This document shows, one piece after another, positions 22,093-35,000 of a DNA stretch of 64,000 nucleotides (its first letter is position 1; the number at the start of each line of letters is the position of its first letter). This DNA is from Bryopsis sp. KO-2023 (Eukaryota > Chlorophyta > Ulvophyceae > Bryopsidales > Bryopsidaceae), in NCBI GenBank assembly GCA_030272585.1, contig BSYQ01000001.1, positions 7,130,001 through 7,194,000 of the forward strand, given 5' to 3'. The notes under the pieces are model-generated. The model was given only the letters and a program-made list of their open reading frames with translations, did not search any database and was not told the origin of the DNA. Position numbers and translations under genes: made by a program.

Positions 22093-25000
22093 TCAGCCCT
22101 CCGGTGTTGATGTGTGGTCATCACCAAGAATCTCTGCGGTTTGGAGTGAGTCAGACTGAGCCGAAAACTGGACATCAGGATTTTGTGGCATCATAAGACC
22201 CCCACCCCCCATAAGACTCACAGGCCAAGTTGGAGCCAAATTCGCTGGGATACCGGCTAGATTTGCCCTGGGTTCAACATTCCCTTGCTGATCAGCAGCA
22301 CTCAATCTCATTCCATCCCCGCTCATCACGTGCAATCTCTGCATGGTGGCAGGATTTCTGAAACCGAATTGAGGTGCCTCGAATTCGTGTGCAAGGGATG
22401 CAGGCATCACCCCCCTTGGATCAACCCCCGGCTCACCACCTGGTTGAACCCTGTGCATATCCCCCCCACCGATGCGATTGTAAAACTGAATTGGAATGAC
22501 GCCATGTGTTGTCAGGTGAGGAGCCACTATGCGACCCCCACCCCCATGCTGCAGGTGTCCCATCTGAGGCAAAACATCCCAATACCCAAGTTGCTGATTC
22601 GCCACTCCAGTGGATGCGGAAACCTGTTCGGACGATCCTTGTGGGGCTCCACTCCCTCGATTCGACGCCGCTGAGAATTGGCTGGGGAGGGAAGGGCTGA
22701 GACCAGCTTGATTCCCGAGTTCGCTCAGCCATGGTGTGGTGGTCGACATGTGGTAGGGACCTGGCACAAGATGGTCTTTAGCATGGCCGATTTGCGCAGG
22801 GAGAAGAGCACTAGGTACTGCGCAAGAAGCAGGTTGCCTCATGATCGGTGCGTGTGGAGGATGAAGCTGGAGTGCTTGAGAGGGCACACCACCATCCTGT
22901 CGAGAAATCGCAGCAGGACCTGGGTGCAGGTATTGATGCGACTCCACACGAGCGGCACCCTGCAACCCCCACTGACCTCGACTGGGAAGAGCTTGGGTCA
23001 TCCCAGTCGCCTCTTTCGGTTGTGAATCTGGAATATGCAACGTTTCAGTCCCCCCACTCGCTGGAATCTCATTCTGGGCTCGATCCGGAGGGTGGAACGA
23101 CAACTCAGGGATGAAATTGGTACATTTGTCGGCATTTTGCAGCTCCTGGATGAGGCGGCTTATCGTTGGGTGGGAAAGGCCAAACATGTCTGTTCCGCTG
23201 ATTACCACTTTGTCCTTCTTGATTCCCCTGGCATCATACACACGAGAAAAGAGGTCTGCCCAAGAACCGGATGGAGTGTCGTTCTGGATTCTCAAATGGG
23301 GGTTGTCGTCTGCACTGATCTGTCCAAAAACAAACCAGCGATCGATTAGAAGGAAATCAGACATGGATGGCTTTTGCCACGAAACAGCTGATGGTGGTAC
23401 GACCACATTACCTTTTAGTGAGGAAACTATGATGCAACAGTTTTTCAACATTTTTTTTTTTTTTTTTTTTTTTCGGGATTTCATCTTTCAAGACATTTCA
23501 AAAAAAAGTACGAGCAATTTTATACAATCAACAGCCATGTTTTTTGGTCTGACCGTGAACAAGGGGCGAGTTCCCCCATCGAGAATGCTGCACGTGTATG
23601 TCGTGGTGCCATGAGGATCGATCGTGCTGGAGTAGCGTCGGCGAGTTTTGAATCCAATAGGATAGATGTGCCTTTCGCTGTGGAAGGTAATCCTTCGCCA
23701 TTCGATCCTGCCCAACTCGACTAATGCCAACATACTGGTCAATGTCAGGGGGAGGATCGGTTTGCCGGAGGGATCCCTGTCAACCTGCACCATATTTAAA
23801 CCCAACACTCCTTGTCTGCCAAACAACTCTAAGCACCAATATTTAAGATAGGCACAGGGACTGACATAGGGGGTGGGGCAACCTGGGTTTTACCCCACCT
23901 TGATCTTCTTGGAATATTTTGATTTTTTCTGCCTTATTGGATGCAATATTTTCCCAGACTTCGAAGTCGTCCCTGCGTCCATCATAAGAGCATCCTGCAT
24001 GGAAAAAAAACCCACAAGCAATCAGACCTTCCCTCCAATCACACCTTCACAAAAAAACTAGCAGTTTGAAATGTCTGTACATCAAAAAAGAAAAGGAATG
24101 AATGAAAAGCTTACCGGTTGTGCAGCAGGCATTATTGGGGATGTTGATTGCCTGTCGTACTTTTTCAACAAACCCACAATTTGCTTCAATCTTCTCAATA
24201 AAACTTTGCCGTCCGGCAAGATTCCCTTGCCACCCACTGGAGGAATGCGAATAAGGAAAGTCCTTCCGAGTGCCACCCTGCATCCAAGCATTAAATGCTC
24301 TGCTCAGCCACCCGGCATCAATTTCGACACTCTCCACAAACACAGGTCCTATATATAACCCAGAGGATTGGTTTACATGAAGTTGCATCGGCCACTTCCA
24401 ACCCTGCTCATGCAAATGCATGTTTTTTCTCTCCCTAACTCAGGATCAATGGAGCCATGTCTATTGATGTTCACATGATTCTCCTGTTGAGTTGGCATTC
24501 TCTTCGGGTGCCAGTGATTTCAAATCACAGCTTCAGCTCAGTCGCAAGTCTGACAGGATTCTGCAGCGTTTCGTGAACTACCTCCTAGCCTCCTTGAGGG
24601 GATTCGATGCGCAATCCTCTGGCAGTTTTTCGCCGAGCTGCGTGAACAGGCTCCAGGACATAATGAAAGAAAGGGAAGGATCTCGCTCGATGGCAATCCA
24701 TGCATTCACACCGTACGACAAAGCACCCGAGACAAGGTCCACATCGTGAACCCCAGCCACCCACCTACACACAGCAAAAAAAACAAGCAAAAACATGAGC
24801 AAAAGAAATACCTCAGAGGAAAAGAAAAATCAGGTTACAGCAACAGAAGGCCATTCTTGATCCCTCCCCCCCCGCCTGCTGATTCTGAACAACAATATCT
24901 CACCATTCAGGCAAGTCTTGCATTTTGGCTGCTAGGCCCTTGTTCAACGCCCCGGACTTCAATACAAGGAATCCTTTCCGGAGAGTGGAAAACATCTCCA

Positions 25001-28000
25001 ATCGATCCTTTAGCTTGGTTGCTGTCTGTGGAGTGAGGACTCTGAACCAAGATACGGATGAATATGCCAAAATCAGACAATACAGCACCAAAGAAAAGAA
25101 CAGAAAAAACGTCGTGTCCCCCTCATCTATGATCCACCCAGCAACCTGATTTCGTTGATTATGCTATTTTGCTGTCTTATCATGTACTTTGATTTCGTTG
25201 AGAAAAGTGGGCAAATGCTTTCAGCCATGGCCCCATCACTGCTTCTTAGTAATTCAAAAAAATACCCCAACAAGAAAAACCAACCTGTCAGCTTTGAAAG
25301 CATCGATCGGGGTCTCCGTGATTTCCATCGCATCAGCCTCTCCCTCCTGTTGGTTCTCTGCTGCCCAATCAAGCCAACGAACAGCGCCAGAAGTTAATCA
25401 CACCGTGAAAACACGTGAGTTTTTATGCTCAAAAATTAAATCCATAGATCCCAAATCAAGCTGCTGTTGTTTTGCTGCTACTCGATGTTGTTTTTTTGTT
25501 TTTTTTTCGTCACTTTCTTGTTCATTTCCCTAACCTCGGTGCATCCCTTCCGCAGGATTGTTCAAACCCTCGCTGATGCCCTCCTCCCCTTGATTTGAAA
25601 CCTACTTCCAAAAAAAGGAATCAGTAAGACACCCAGCAAAAAATAACGGACGTATCTTTTTCGTTCTTTTTTCTTCTTGCAACCACCATCCCCCTCAAAA
25701 AAAACAAAAACGATACCAACCAGCAGGAAAGTGAATGTCAGGCTTTACAACCACCTTTGCTTTGGTTTTCCTCTTTTTGGAGTCTGCTGGATGTGTCGAT
25801 TTTCGATGGGCTTCGTTGCTGCTCAGAATTTCCCCCGCTTCGGCAACCAGCTCCTCACACAGTCGTTGCACCTCCGATTCTGGATGGTCTTGGAAAGTGG
25901 TGTGCTGTTTTAACGCTTTCCAGTCGATGCATAGCTGGGCACGCAAACACATATCTCAAACTTCCAACCCCAGAAGAATGAAACAAAATATTACACATCC
26001 CAGAAAAATATCCCTCGACACTCTTCTTTTCTTCATTTTCGACTGGGTGGAGATCTCGAGTTCTTATTGGCATCTTGTGGCATTACAAAGGCCCTGCTCT
26101 AATAAATTTATTTGTTTATTTTTTTTTCCCTTTTTTTCTACCTGATCTTCCGAGTGATGACTCATCTCCTCCGGCATTCCAAAGGTCATCAGAGTTTTCA
26201 CCATTTCCAATTTTTCTTTCCTGCTCCAAAACACGGGCTTTGGAAGTTCCTTCTCCTTTTGCTTTTGCTTTTTCTCTTCGGCTTCATTTCGTTCCAGGAT
26301 TTTGTTCAAAAAATCCGCCACACGCTTCAGCCTTTTTGTCAGAAGATCTGTCGCTGGCCACTGAGTTTGAGTCTCCTTTGAGGTTTCGTCTTGTTTGGTC
26401 TGTTCTGATGGCACAACACTGACTCAGAAAAAATAAAAAACTTGAAAAAACTTGCAAAAACAAAAAAAACTCTTGCCAGAAAACCCACCCACATACTTCA
26501 TGGTTATGGAAACTTGTTCAGATTTCGCTTGTCGCAAAAAAATAAAAAAAAAATAAGGAGGCCAATCGCCAATCTTTTTTCCTTACCCTACTGTTCATTG
26601 TTTGTTGGTTTGTTCTTCCCAGTTACATTTCAAAAGCACATGATTCAAAAAAAAGCAAAAAAAAATAAAAAAAGCAAAAAGACTCACCATCTTTGTTAGG
26701 GCCCTCAACCTGCATGTCTGCTTTCGAATTAACCTGAAACAAAAACAAAGCAAAACCAACATCACATTTCCTGAAAAGCAGCAATTGAACACACAAAAAC
26801 TATGGAGACCTTTGAGTCTGCATTTTCTATTCCATTTTTTTGTAAGTTTCTGCCCCTCAGTTTTTTATCGTTCGACAGACCTGTCCAAACGCCCACGAAA
26901 ACTCTGGGTCTGTGCGAACGGCATCGTAGTTGCCATAACCATGCTTATGCACCCCTCTGAGCAAACATAGGTCAGTCTTCGAGGTCCACCTACAAAAAAC
27001 AAAAAAAAGGGGAAAACTGTCTCATCGCAAAATCATCCCGACAGCAACTTCCCTCCCACAAATCACAGCCTGAAGCTTTTCGCAACACCTCTTCGCAGAT
27101 GCCAGCACACGCTCCATCTCTGTTCAATTTGTTTCTGTCCATACTATTTTTTTAATTTTCTATTCTTCTTTATCTATTAAATGTTTATTTATTTCTATTT
27201 TTGTGCTTTAAAAAATTTGTTTATGACGAGAAGAAAAGGATATTCGAGATCTCCATTGCTGCTACCATTGTGCAGGTGGATTGGCGTCTGACACCATCCC
27301 CAATGAAGACTCGAACAACTCCATCATCTCCTTGTCTTTCAATTTCTCGACAATGGTGGTGATGCTGTCCAGCAGGTGCAGCCGCCTTGTCCAAATTTTT
27401 GCAGCACTTTGAACCTGCACATTTTTCCAACCAGCGAAAAACCAATCTCAAAAAAAAAAAACGAGCTCAGATTGAAATCTCAATCTCGTCCCGTCTTCTT
27501 ATCGATGGTGATGCGGTCTGCTCAAATTTAATTGATATTATCAGGCAGCTAATCTAAAACTACCTCCAGCTATCCGTGCCAATGCTTAAGTTTTTTTCTC
27601 AGTTATTGTCAGTAAATATCTGGCCACAGTTGTGCATGGCAGAAGTATTGTTTTTGTGTTTTTGGTGCATTTTCGACTTGCCTTGGTCCAAGGGACGCCT
27701 GAAGTTTGTATGGGCAATCTGGATTTCACGTTCTCCAGCTGATATGTGAGGTATTCCAACTCTTTTCCTTCGACATGGTGCACCAGTTCCGACACGAACT
27801 CCCAACAAGCATCTTCCATGTCGCCGGCTCCATGTCTGACAATTTTCAGAGACTTATGCATTCCGTTCTCTATCTGAAATCACCGATTCGAATCAAGATT
27901 TTGTCAGATATTTTTTTTATGGCCTTTCATTTCGTGGCACTGATGAAAACAAAACCTCAACTGGAGAAATCCAGATGAGAAATTTCATTTGATTCAAGAA

Positions 28001-29510
28001 ATCCACAGTGAATATATACATATACGCTGCGTCGATAATGACTAATACCAAAACAGCAGGATGTAATGATTTTTAAATCTCGAGATATATCACCTCATGC
28101 CATCGGCCGAAACCAAACGCAAGAAACCACTTTTTTAATGCTTCCCTCTCGGCTTGCTTCCACACAACTCTTCTCCTCTGGAGGAAGCAAACAAAAAAAG
28201 CAGAAAATTGTCACAGTTTTTTTAAATCGCAGCAGCGATGGTGATTGCAGCCAAGCTACTCACTTTCATGAAAATTAAAGCGATGTTTTTCTTTCACATA
28301 TCTTACAAGTTTATGTATTTAGCCTGTATAAGAATACTATAGACTTAAAAAGAAGCTTTAAAAAAAATATGATTTTTTAAGAAGTGCAATTTAAAAAAAA
28401 CAAAAAAAGATTTAGGACAGGTGATTCCCCAGGGAAATCCGATATCCAAGTTTTTTTTTCACATGATAGTATCTTTTATTCATTATTTTTATAATTTGTT
28501 TTGGAGGGGAAAGGAGGGTGCAGAGAGATTTACTGATTTTCATGTCGTTAGCATTCATGTCTTGTGTTTTTTTTCAACTCCACTTTTCAACTACCAACTA
28601 CCTTGGCGGGAACTGCTGGTGAGGTGACGATGTCTTCCGTGGCTTTTCCCTCAGTCTCATTCGACTCTACAGCCATATCCTCTGGAAAAAGCAAACAAAT
28701 AAAAATTGAAGTCTGTACACTCTATCTCTCCATAATTTTATTCAAAAAAAAAAAGTACCGGAAAGCTGATAAAAACAGAAAACAAAGAAAAACTGTGAAC
28801 CGAACCCACGGGCAGCAGGAGTTGTCGCCAGCTCCAGGTCGTTTTTCCATTTGTCTTGTCGGTCCAAAACCTGTTTGAAAACTTTTTTGCATTCATACCT
28901 GAATTCAGAAACACACCCAATTTTTTTTAAGTATTCTTTCCCCACCCAGCCCCCCCCAAAAAAAACCCAAAAAGGGTGTGTTGGAATTTTGGAATTTTGG
29001 AATTTTGAATTATTTTGAATTAATTCCCCCAAAATTCCCCCCAAAATTCTAAAATCAGAAAAACGATCGAACCTGGTCGTGCGGAGAGTGACCACCGCAC
29101 GAACTCACTCTGAAACTGCTTTTTTTTTTTCAATTAGTGAAGCTCTTACTTGTATGAGGATACCAAGCGTGCAACCGCCAGTTGCCTAGCCGTCAATCTC
29201 GAAAGGGTGGGCTCCTGTAAATGCCCCCCCCCAACACACAAAAAAATATAACGATCACCAAATCCTTGACAAATTTGATCAATTTCTGCATCACTCACAA
29301 AAGCAGTCTTATTTTCCAGCAAACCAAAGAAAAACATGAATAGAGCTGGAAAATGCCAATTAAGCGAAAAATTGCAGAATGGGTCCCTTTGTTGGGGGGA
29401 GAAAATTAAAATTAAATTCCACGATACCTGGGCATTCGAGGCCGTGTCTGTTTTGGAAGCTTCTGCCTGTTTTTGCTTCCTGGATTTTTTCTTGACGGGT
29501 CCATCTTCCA
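22093..29510 (-). CDS. CHD subfamily III-like (CHD7-type) C-terminal region fused to FYRN and FYRC domains
   Basis: A chromatin protein by domain content. Exons with matching phases: 28177-28094, 27873-27682 (GC-AG donor GCAAGT), 27414-27266, 26989-26881, 26733-26688, 26422-26142, 25934-25721, then 25041-24904, 24764-24582, 24277-24115, 23994-23899, 23784-23554, 23319-22093. Between 25721 and 25041 one or two small exons are less certain.

In order: a SANT-like helix ending AFGFGRWHE; a Trp-Trp motif then DLCLLRGVHKHGYGNYDAVR; a WP...RLKRVADFLNKIL helix leading into FWSRKEKLEMVKTLMTFGM (SANT of the WTRREEADFYRVVSTFG type); LTPQTATKLKDRLEMF; LPEWWVAGVHDVDLVSGAL. All follow CHD6-9 after the ATPase. 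Then FYRN (LVELGRIEWRRITFHSERHI, YTCSILDGG) and FYRC (SGTDMFGLSHPTISRLIQEL), and a Pro/Gln/Gly-rich tail of about 310 residues.

Upstream exons (29510-28600) are provisional, and no chromodomain or helicase motif was found. Confidence 0.75.
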
Positions 29511-32079
29511 CTGATCAAGCAACCAGGAGGATTTAACCAAAAAAAGCAAAAAGAAAAGTTTCACACGAGCCAAAAGGATATAGAGGAAAAAAAAGGCAAT
29601 CATATCTGGGACATGTATGCAAACTTCATCCAGTCTGACAACGACAATTGTCGAACGAAAATCATCGAAGTGAGTGGAATTCTGTCGGGGTTTCGTTGCA
29701 GGGTTTTTTTCATTGCAACAGATGCTCATTTTGAAGTGACACAGGACAGCTTTCAGATTTGATGTGATCATCATCCATACCCATTTTTCTCTCCCTCCAC
29801 TTCCTGGCCTAAAAAGCAACAGGTAACCACATCATGATTCCGAAGCTGTGATCATGGATCCGATCACCATTGTGAATCGAACACTCAAACTTCACACCAT
29901 CAAATGCAATTTTTTGATCTCCTTTCACAAAGATTTCCAATAAGATGCGTATCATTGGTGCCGAGGGTGGGGTTTTGGGTGCAGACGAAAAAAAAAAAAA
30001 GAGCGCGAAAACGGAAGAAACCCACTTGACAAGTTCGAAACGATGACGGACAGCATACAGGTGAAAACCGCCCTGGATCTTCGCGATTTCTAAGAAAGAT
30101 GACGCCCGTTCGTACCTCTCGGGTTTAATTTCCCTGTTTTGCCCCCTTGCACGACGCGAACGATAAAGCGGGGTTGGATGGACGCCAGCGAAAGAGCGGA
30201 ACAGCACACCATCCACCAGTCCGACCTGCAGCAGCTACTGCTGCGTCGAATCTCGTTTCTTTTTTCAATGCACTTCGAAGTGACCGTTATTCCGGGCTTC
30301 TGCGCATGTAATTTTTGGTTTGGTTTGGTATTCAAGTTTCGAATTCTGTGCGAGCCGAAGAGCAGGCCGGAACGAAACTGACAGCAGGAGTTGTTGATAC
30401 AGCAAGAAATGGCAAAATGGCAAGAGTCACCATCCGGTCCTTCTTCCAGTATTGGAAGTGTTTTGTTTGCTTTTCTGCTTCATCTGCAAAAGTCAAGAAG
30501 TACAAGTTCTGGTTTTGGGGGGGAGGTGGGGGGGGGGGTCATTTGAACTATGCATTACCAACAGGCCACCTCCGACCATCCATCGATTATTCTAAATTAC
30601 ATAATTTCTGAAAGAAAAAAGGGCTGGCTGGCTGGTTTTCCCAGGATGGTTTCCCTAGATGATTCAATACCACATTTTATCACTAATGAATTTGCTTAAC
30701 ATGATTCACCAATACCTCATCATTGTTCATCCCGCTCCCACAACAAAAAGAAAAAAAACAGGGAAAAAAAAAAAAGAAAAAGAAACCCTTCATAAACTCA
30801 TCCAGGATGATTTCCTAATGTGATTCGCTAATGTTTCATCGCTATTCATCATCACCCCCCCTTCCCCCCCCCCCCTCTTGCCATATATTACAAGATGCAT
30901 AAAAACAACAAATCCCAGTTTGTTCCCACGATTTTTAAACTGAGCAAATAATGCCACAATAAAAAAAGAAAACAACAATCCATATTCAGCACAGTCGATT
31001 TTATCACTGCACCGTGCATAAAAAACAAAGGCTTTCTTTTCTTCTGTTTTTTTGTCAACCCCCCCCCCCCCCCCCCCCCCTTTTTTTTTCAGATAGACAA
31101 ACAGAGAGGGACTTCGACTCTTTTCATATAACACGAAATCACAGCACCATACCCAAACCATATCCTCAGTTTGGTAATTGTCGCTCCCTCTATCTCTGTA
31201 CCATCTCTTTCTCTCCGAAAAAGAAAACAAGCTCTCCGGAGAGATGATTAAAAAAACCACAGTTCTTTGTCATTCACTTTTCTTGGTTTTTCCTCCATTA
31301 CAAACTCTCCGTTTTACCACCATTGTCGACTTAGAAAAAAAAAAGGCAGATTCGTTAATCGACCACAAGAGATAATCAATCATATATACATACATATATA
31401 TATCAACGTCAGAAAATGAAACAATATACTATTTAAAAAAAAAAAACATGCCTTCTCTTTTTCTCCAGCACCTCTCCAAAAGAATAAAAACCTCGATTCC
31501 ATTTCTTCTCACCTGTTTATCATCACTTCAGAAAAAAAGCAAAAAAAAAACAACGGACATCACGCCCGCATTACCTCCATACCCTCTTTTTTAACTGCAC
31601 AAACCTCTCTCTCTCACTCTTTTCTTTGATTCCATTTATAAAAAAACCCAAAAAAACTCACACACACACAACCTGCACGACACAACCAAGCTAGCTGTCC
31701 TCCTTCTCAATTTTCCTCTTTGTTTTTCCTCTTTGCCAACACTGTCGTTTCGATTCTCCTTTGAATAATCACACCGCCTGTTTCTATTTCTATTTCTTTG
31801 CTTTCTTTTTTTGAAAAGACAAGAAAAAAACAAGCCAATCGACTTTCCGGAAGCAACGCACAACAAGCAAATTCTTTGTAACAAATCCAGTTTCGACCAC
31901 CCTGAGGATAGGGGCATTCGTATGGTGCATGAGCCAATGAACAGATCCCAGACCGATTCTTTCTGTCAAATTTTGAACAGAAACAAAAACCGAACAAACA
32001 ACAAAAAAAAAAGAATAAACACCGTCTTCCTTCTCTCTCTCTCTCTCTTTTTTTTTTTTTTTTTTTAATGGATCTTTTT
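29511..32079. other. Intergenic region, homopolymer-rich; possible 5' end of CHD/FYR gene
   Basis: 29.6-30.45 kb is less AT-rich and may hold 5' UTR or N-terminal exons of the minus-strand gene, but none was recognised. 30.5-32.08 kb has a G-run near 30520, a C22-T10 block at 31058-31090, (TA)n near 31390 and a T20 run at 32048-32066. Near 30630-30850 two imperfect copies of a CCAGGATG(G/A)TTTCC...GATTC motif recur. No ATPase-like sequence on either strand. Confidence 0.5.
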
Positions 32080-35000
32080 TCAAGGTACTGATTCTTTCGG
32101 AGAAGAATGCCCTATAATCTCATCCATTTCATCCCCAAAGTCTGCCATGTCCAGAACATCGTGGTCATCCAAGCGCACCCCCCCAATGTCGGTGAACACC
32201 CCGGGGGTTTCGTTGTTTTCGGGCATGGTGAAGGGCTCCAACAAGCAATTTCCCATGCATTGCTCCTCGTTTATGGAACTCAGACAGAAGCTGGCCATGT
32301 TCGTCGGATCCACAAAATCCGACTTCATTTCCATGTTGGGTGCGCTGGAGACTCGGTGCAACGCGTGCAGCATGTTGTCCGCACCCCTCATGGTTTTCTC
32401 GAGTTGATCTCCGCCCTGTCCGAAAAAAAACGCAAAACACAACAATCGACCATTGAGTTGGGGAGGGAAAAAAAACCCACCATCACTTCCATCTTTTTCT
32501 GTTAACCCTCAGGGGTCCAATAATCGTTGATGGTTAACCATCATTAATCTTGGATCGACACCACAGGTGCTCTTCACTGGGTCGTTTTCAGATGCCGTTT
32601 CGGCTTGAATCCCCAAGAACACCCACCAACCTTTTCACCGATGCTCCAGGGTTCCTAGTCCAATCATGAAACCGTTACACCACCTGAGGCGCCGCCATTT
32701 CAGCAAACAAGTCGCTCGATGGGCCCGCCTCCGAGTCGTCCTCCTCTGCGCCAGCCAGCAGACCGAGGCTTGCAGGTGCGGAGCTGAATCCTTTTTCGCT
32801 GGTGGATGGATCTGCAGTGTTGTTGCTTTTCACGCTTTGTTGCCAGGAGATAGCTTCCGCTTGGGTGCCAAGTTCAGATGGATCATCTGTTGCTGCACCA
32901 ACGCTGGCAGGGACTCAGACATCACCAACCATAAAGAGCTTGATTGCATCGAGTAGGGTGATTGACTGCAATTTTTTTCTGGAGTGGAAAAAAATTGAAA
33001 ACATTCGAAAAAAAAAAAATCGAAAGAACAGGATTCTCAACACAGCCAAATGACAGCATCACATCAAATTTTTGCACAGGGATTGCCTGGTTTGGTGCAC
33101 GTTGCTGCAACAGTGCGTAAATCTCACCTGTGGGTGCACAAAGATCTTTGGAAAGATTGCTCGTTCTGAGTTTTCCCTTCATGGCGGAGTCCAACAGGGT
33201 CTTGGGAGGACTCCCTTTGTAGCCCATCTCATTCATTGTTTTGTTCAGCTTTGCAATCTGCCTGCAAGGCCACCGCTCGATTCCGTTCCTGCGACAAGCT
33301 CTCTTCAGAGTCGTCGGGCAAATGCCCAGCCTCGCAGCAGCATCTTTCAAGCCATAAGGAAACTGTTCTGCCAGCTCTTTGAATGTCAGGTGCTTCCCGC
33401 TGCCCATTTTCACCTTCTTTCGTTCATTTTTTTGCCGCTTTCGGCCTGTGAAAGCTTCCATCAAAGCTTTGATATCTACAGGTTTCAGTTCGGGGGAGGG
33501 TCTCTGTTGCCCACTGTTGTGAGGAGGGTTCGCGGATGTGGTGGGAAATGGAAGGGCGGCCATCTGTTGCAGGGATGGGTGGGGGCAACTCATGAAGCTC
33601 TGATGGAGGGTGTGCGGAGGAGGCGGACCCTGTGAATGCATCCAAGTCGTCATAGCGGCTACACCCATCACTGGACCGGCACTAGTGGTTGCAGCTGGTG
33701 CCATGGCATCCACTTGGGTTGTCAACATCCTGAAAACACCCCATCATTCACTGGGTCAAAAAACGAAACAGAGAAAGGTAGCATCTGTTCGTTCTCTGGG
33801 GAATGAGAGACAACATGTTCTTCTTGTTTTTCGGGTTTTTTTATGGAACTTGTGCCGACTGCCAGAAATGACAAATCATTTGGGAGCCACTAGCTCTTTT
33901 TTGAGGAATCCTTCTGATTATATTGTCTCAATAAATCAAGAATTTTCAAATTAGAAAAATGCAGTGCAGACAGACAGACAGAAGAACAATAACACAAACA
34001 CATATGCATCAATCCCACCCAAGAGAAGATGCCCCCACATCTGTCGGTAATGTGTAGTCTTGATAACCTCGAGCTGCCCCAATCACTTGGTGCCGAGATC
34101 CAGCCTCACCAACAGGATCTACAAGTCCACATGCAAAAAAGTCAAGCGAAATCCCATCTTTGAATTTTTGTTGTTGGCAACCTAATTGTGACAAACAGAG
34201 ACGATATCAACAGGTCCAATTCTCAAAGCGGAGAAAAAATGGAGTTCGGTGCTTTAGTTGGCCAAATTGTCATATTGGAAAATCGTATCGGAAATCTGAC
34301 GTCTTTACCTGCAATTCAGAACAAAAGTGATGATTAGCTATTTTTTTTTCTATTCATTCCAATAAATCTGTTCATTCACATTCAATTCCTTTTGTCACCC
34401 CTGTGGTCTCTGTCCTTCCAGTATCAATCCAAAAAAATAAAAAAAACAAATATACAAATATGTGCGTATACCTTTATTTTATTTTCATTTTCTTTACATT
34501 TTTTTCTGGGGGGGGGGGGGGTTCAAAGACATATATGTTTAATGATTTCTTTCAATATTTTTGCCCCATGGCAGTGGCGACAGAAACGAAAGCTCAGCAC
34601 CATCATCCTTGCTGTCAGACTCATTGTTGCTCTCAGCACACATGTCCTCGGTGTTATTCGCACAGGGGCCTTCCAGCTCCCCTGCCATGGTATCCACAGT
34701 TTCTATGGTATTAATGGTATTAATCGCTCGGCTCTTGGAAACGATGCGGTCCATTTTCAGGTGATCGAACGATGCATCCACTTTGAGGGGCCAACTGCGG
34801 AGTCCGAGCTCAAGAGCACTGGGAGACATCTCGATCCCATGTAGACGAACACGCTGCAGATGAACAAAAAAAGACAAAACAACAAAAGTGAAAACGTGTT
34901 TTTGTCGAATCAGCTCCTCACCTTATCGTCCATATGGTTTCCAAATCCATTACCCTTCCAGTTTCTTTTATTTTTCCTTCAGAAGACTTTCGATTCATGA

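Noticed and set aside
24047..24421. Alternative frame (RAFNAWMQGGTRKDF...) as the exon before FYRN
   Set aside because: It does not keep phase with the preceding exon. The frame 24277-24115 (RVALGRTFLIRIPP...) does and resembles the CHD helix that follows.
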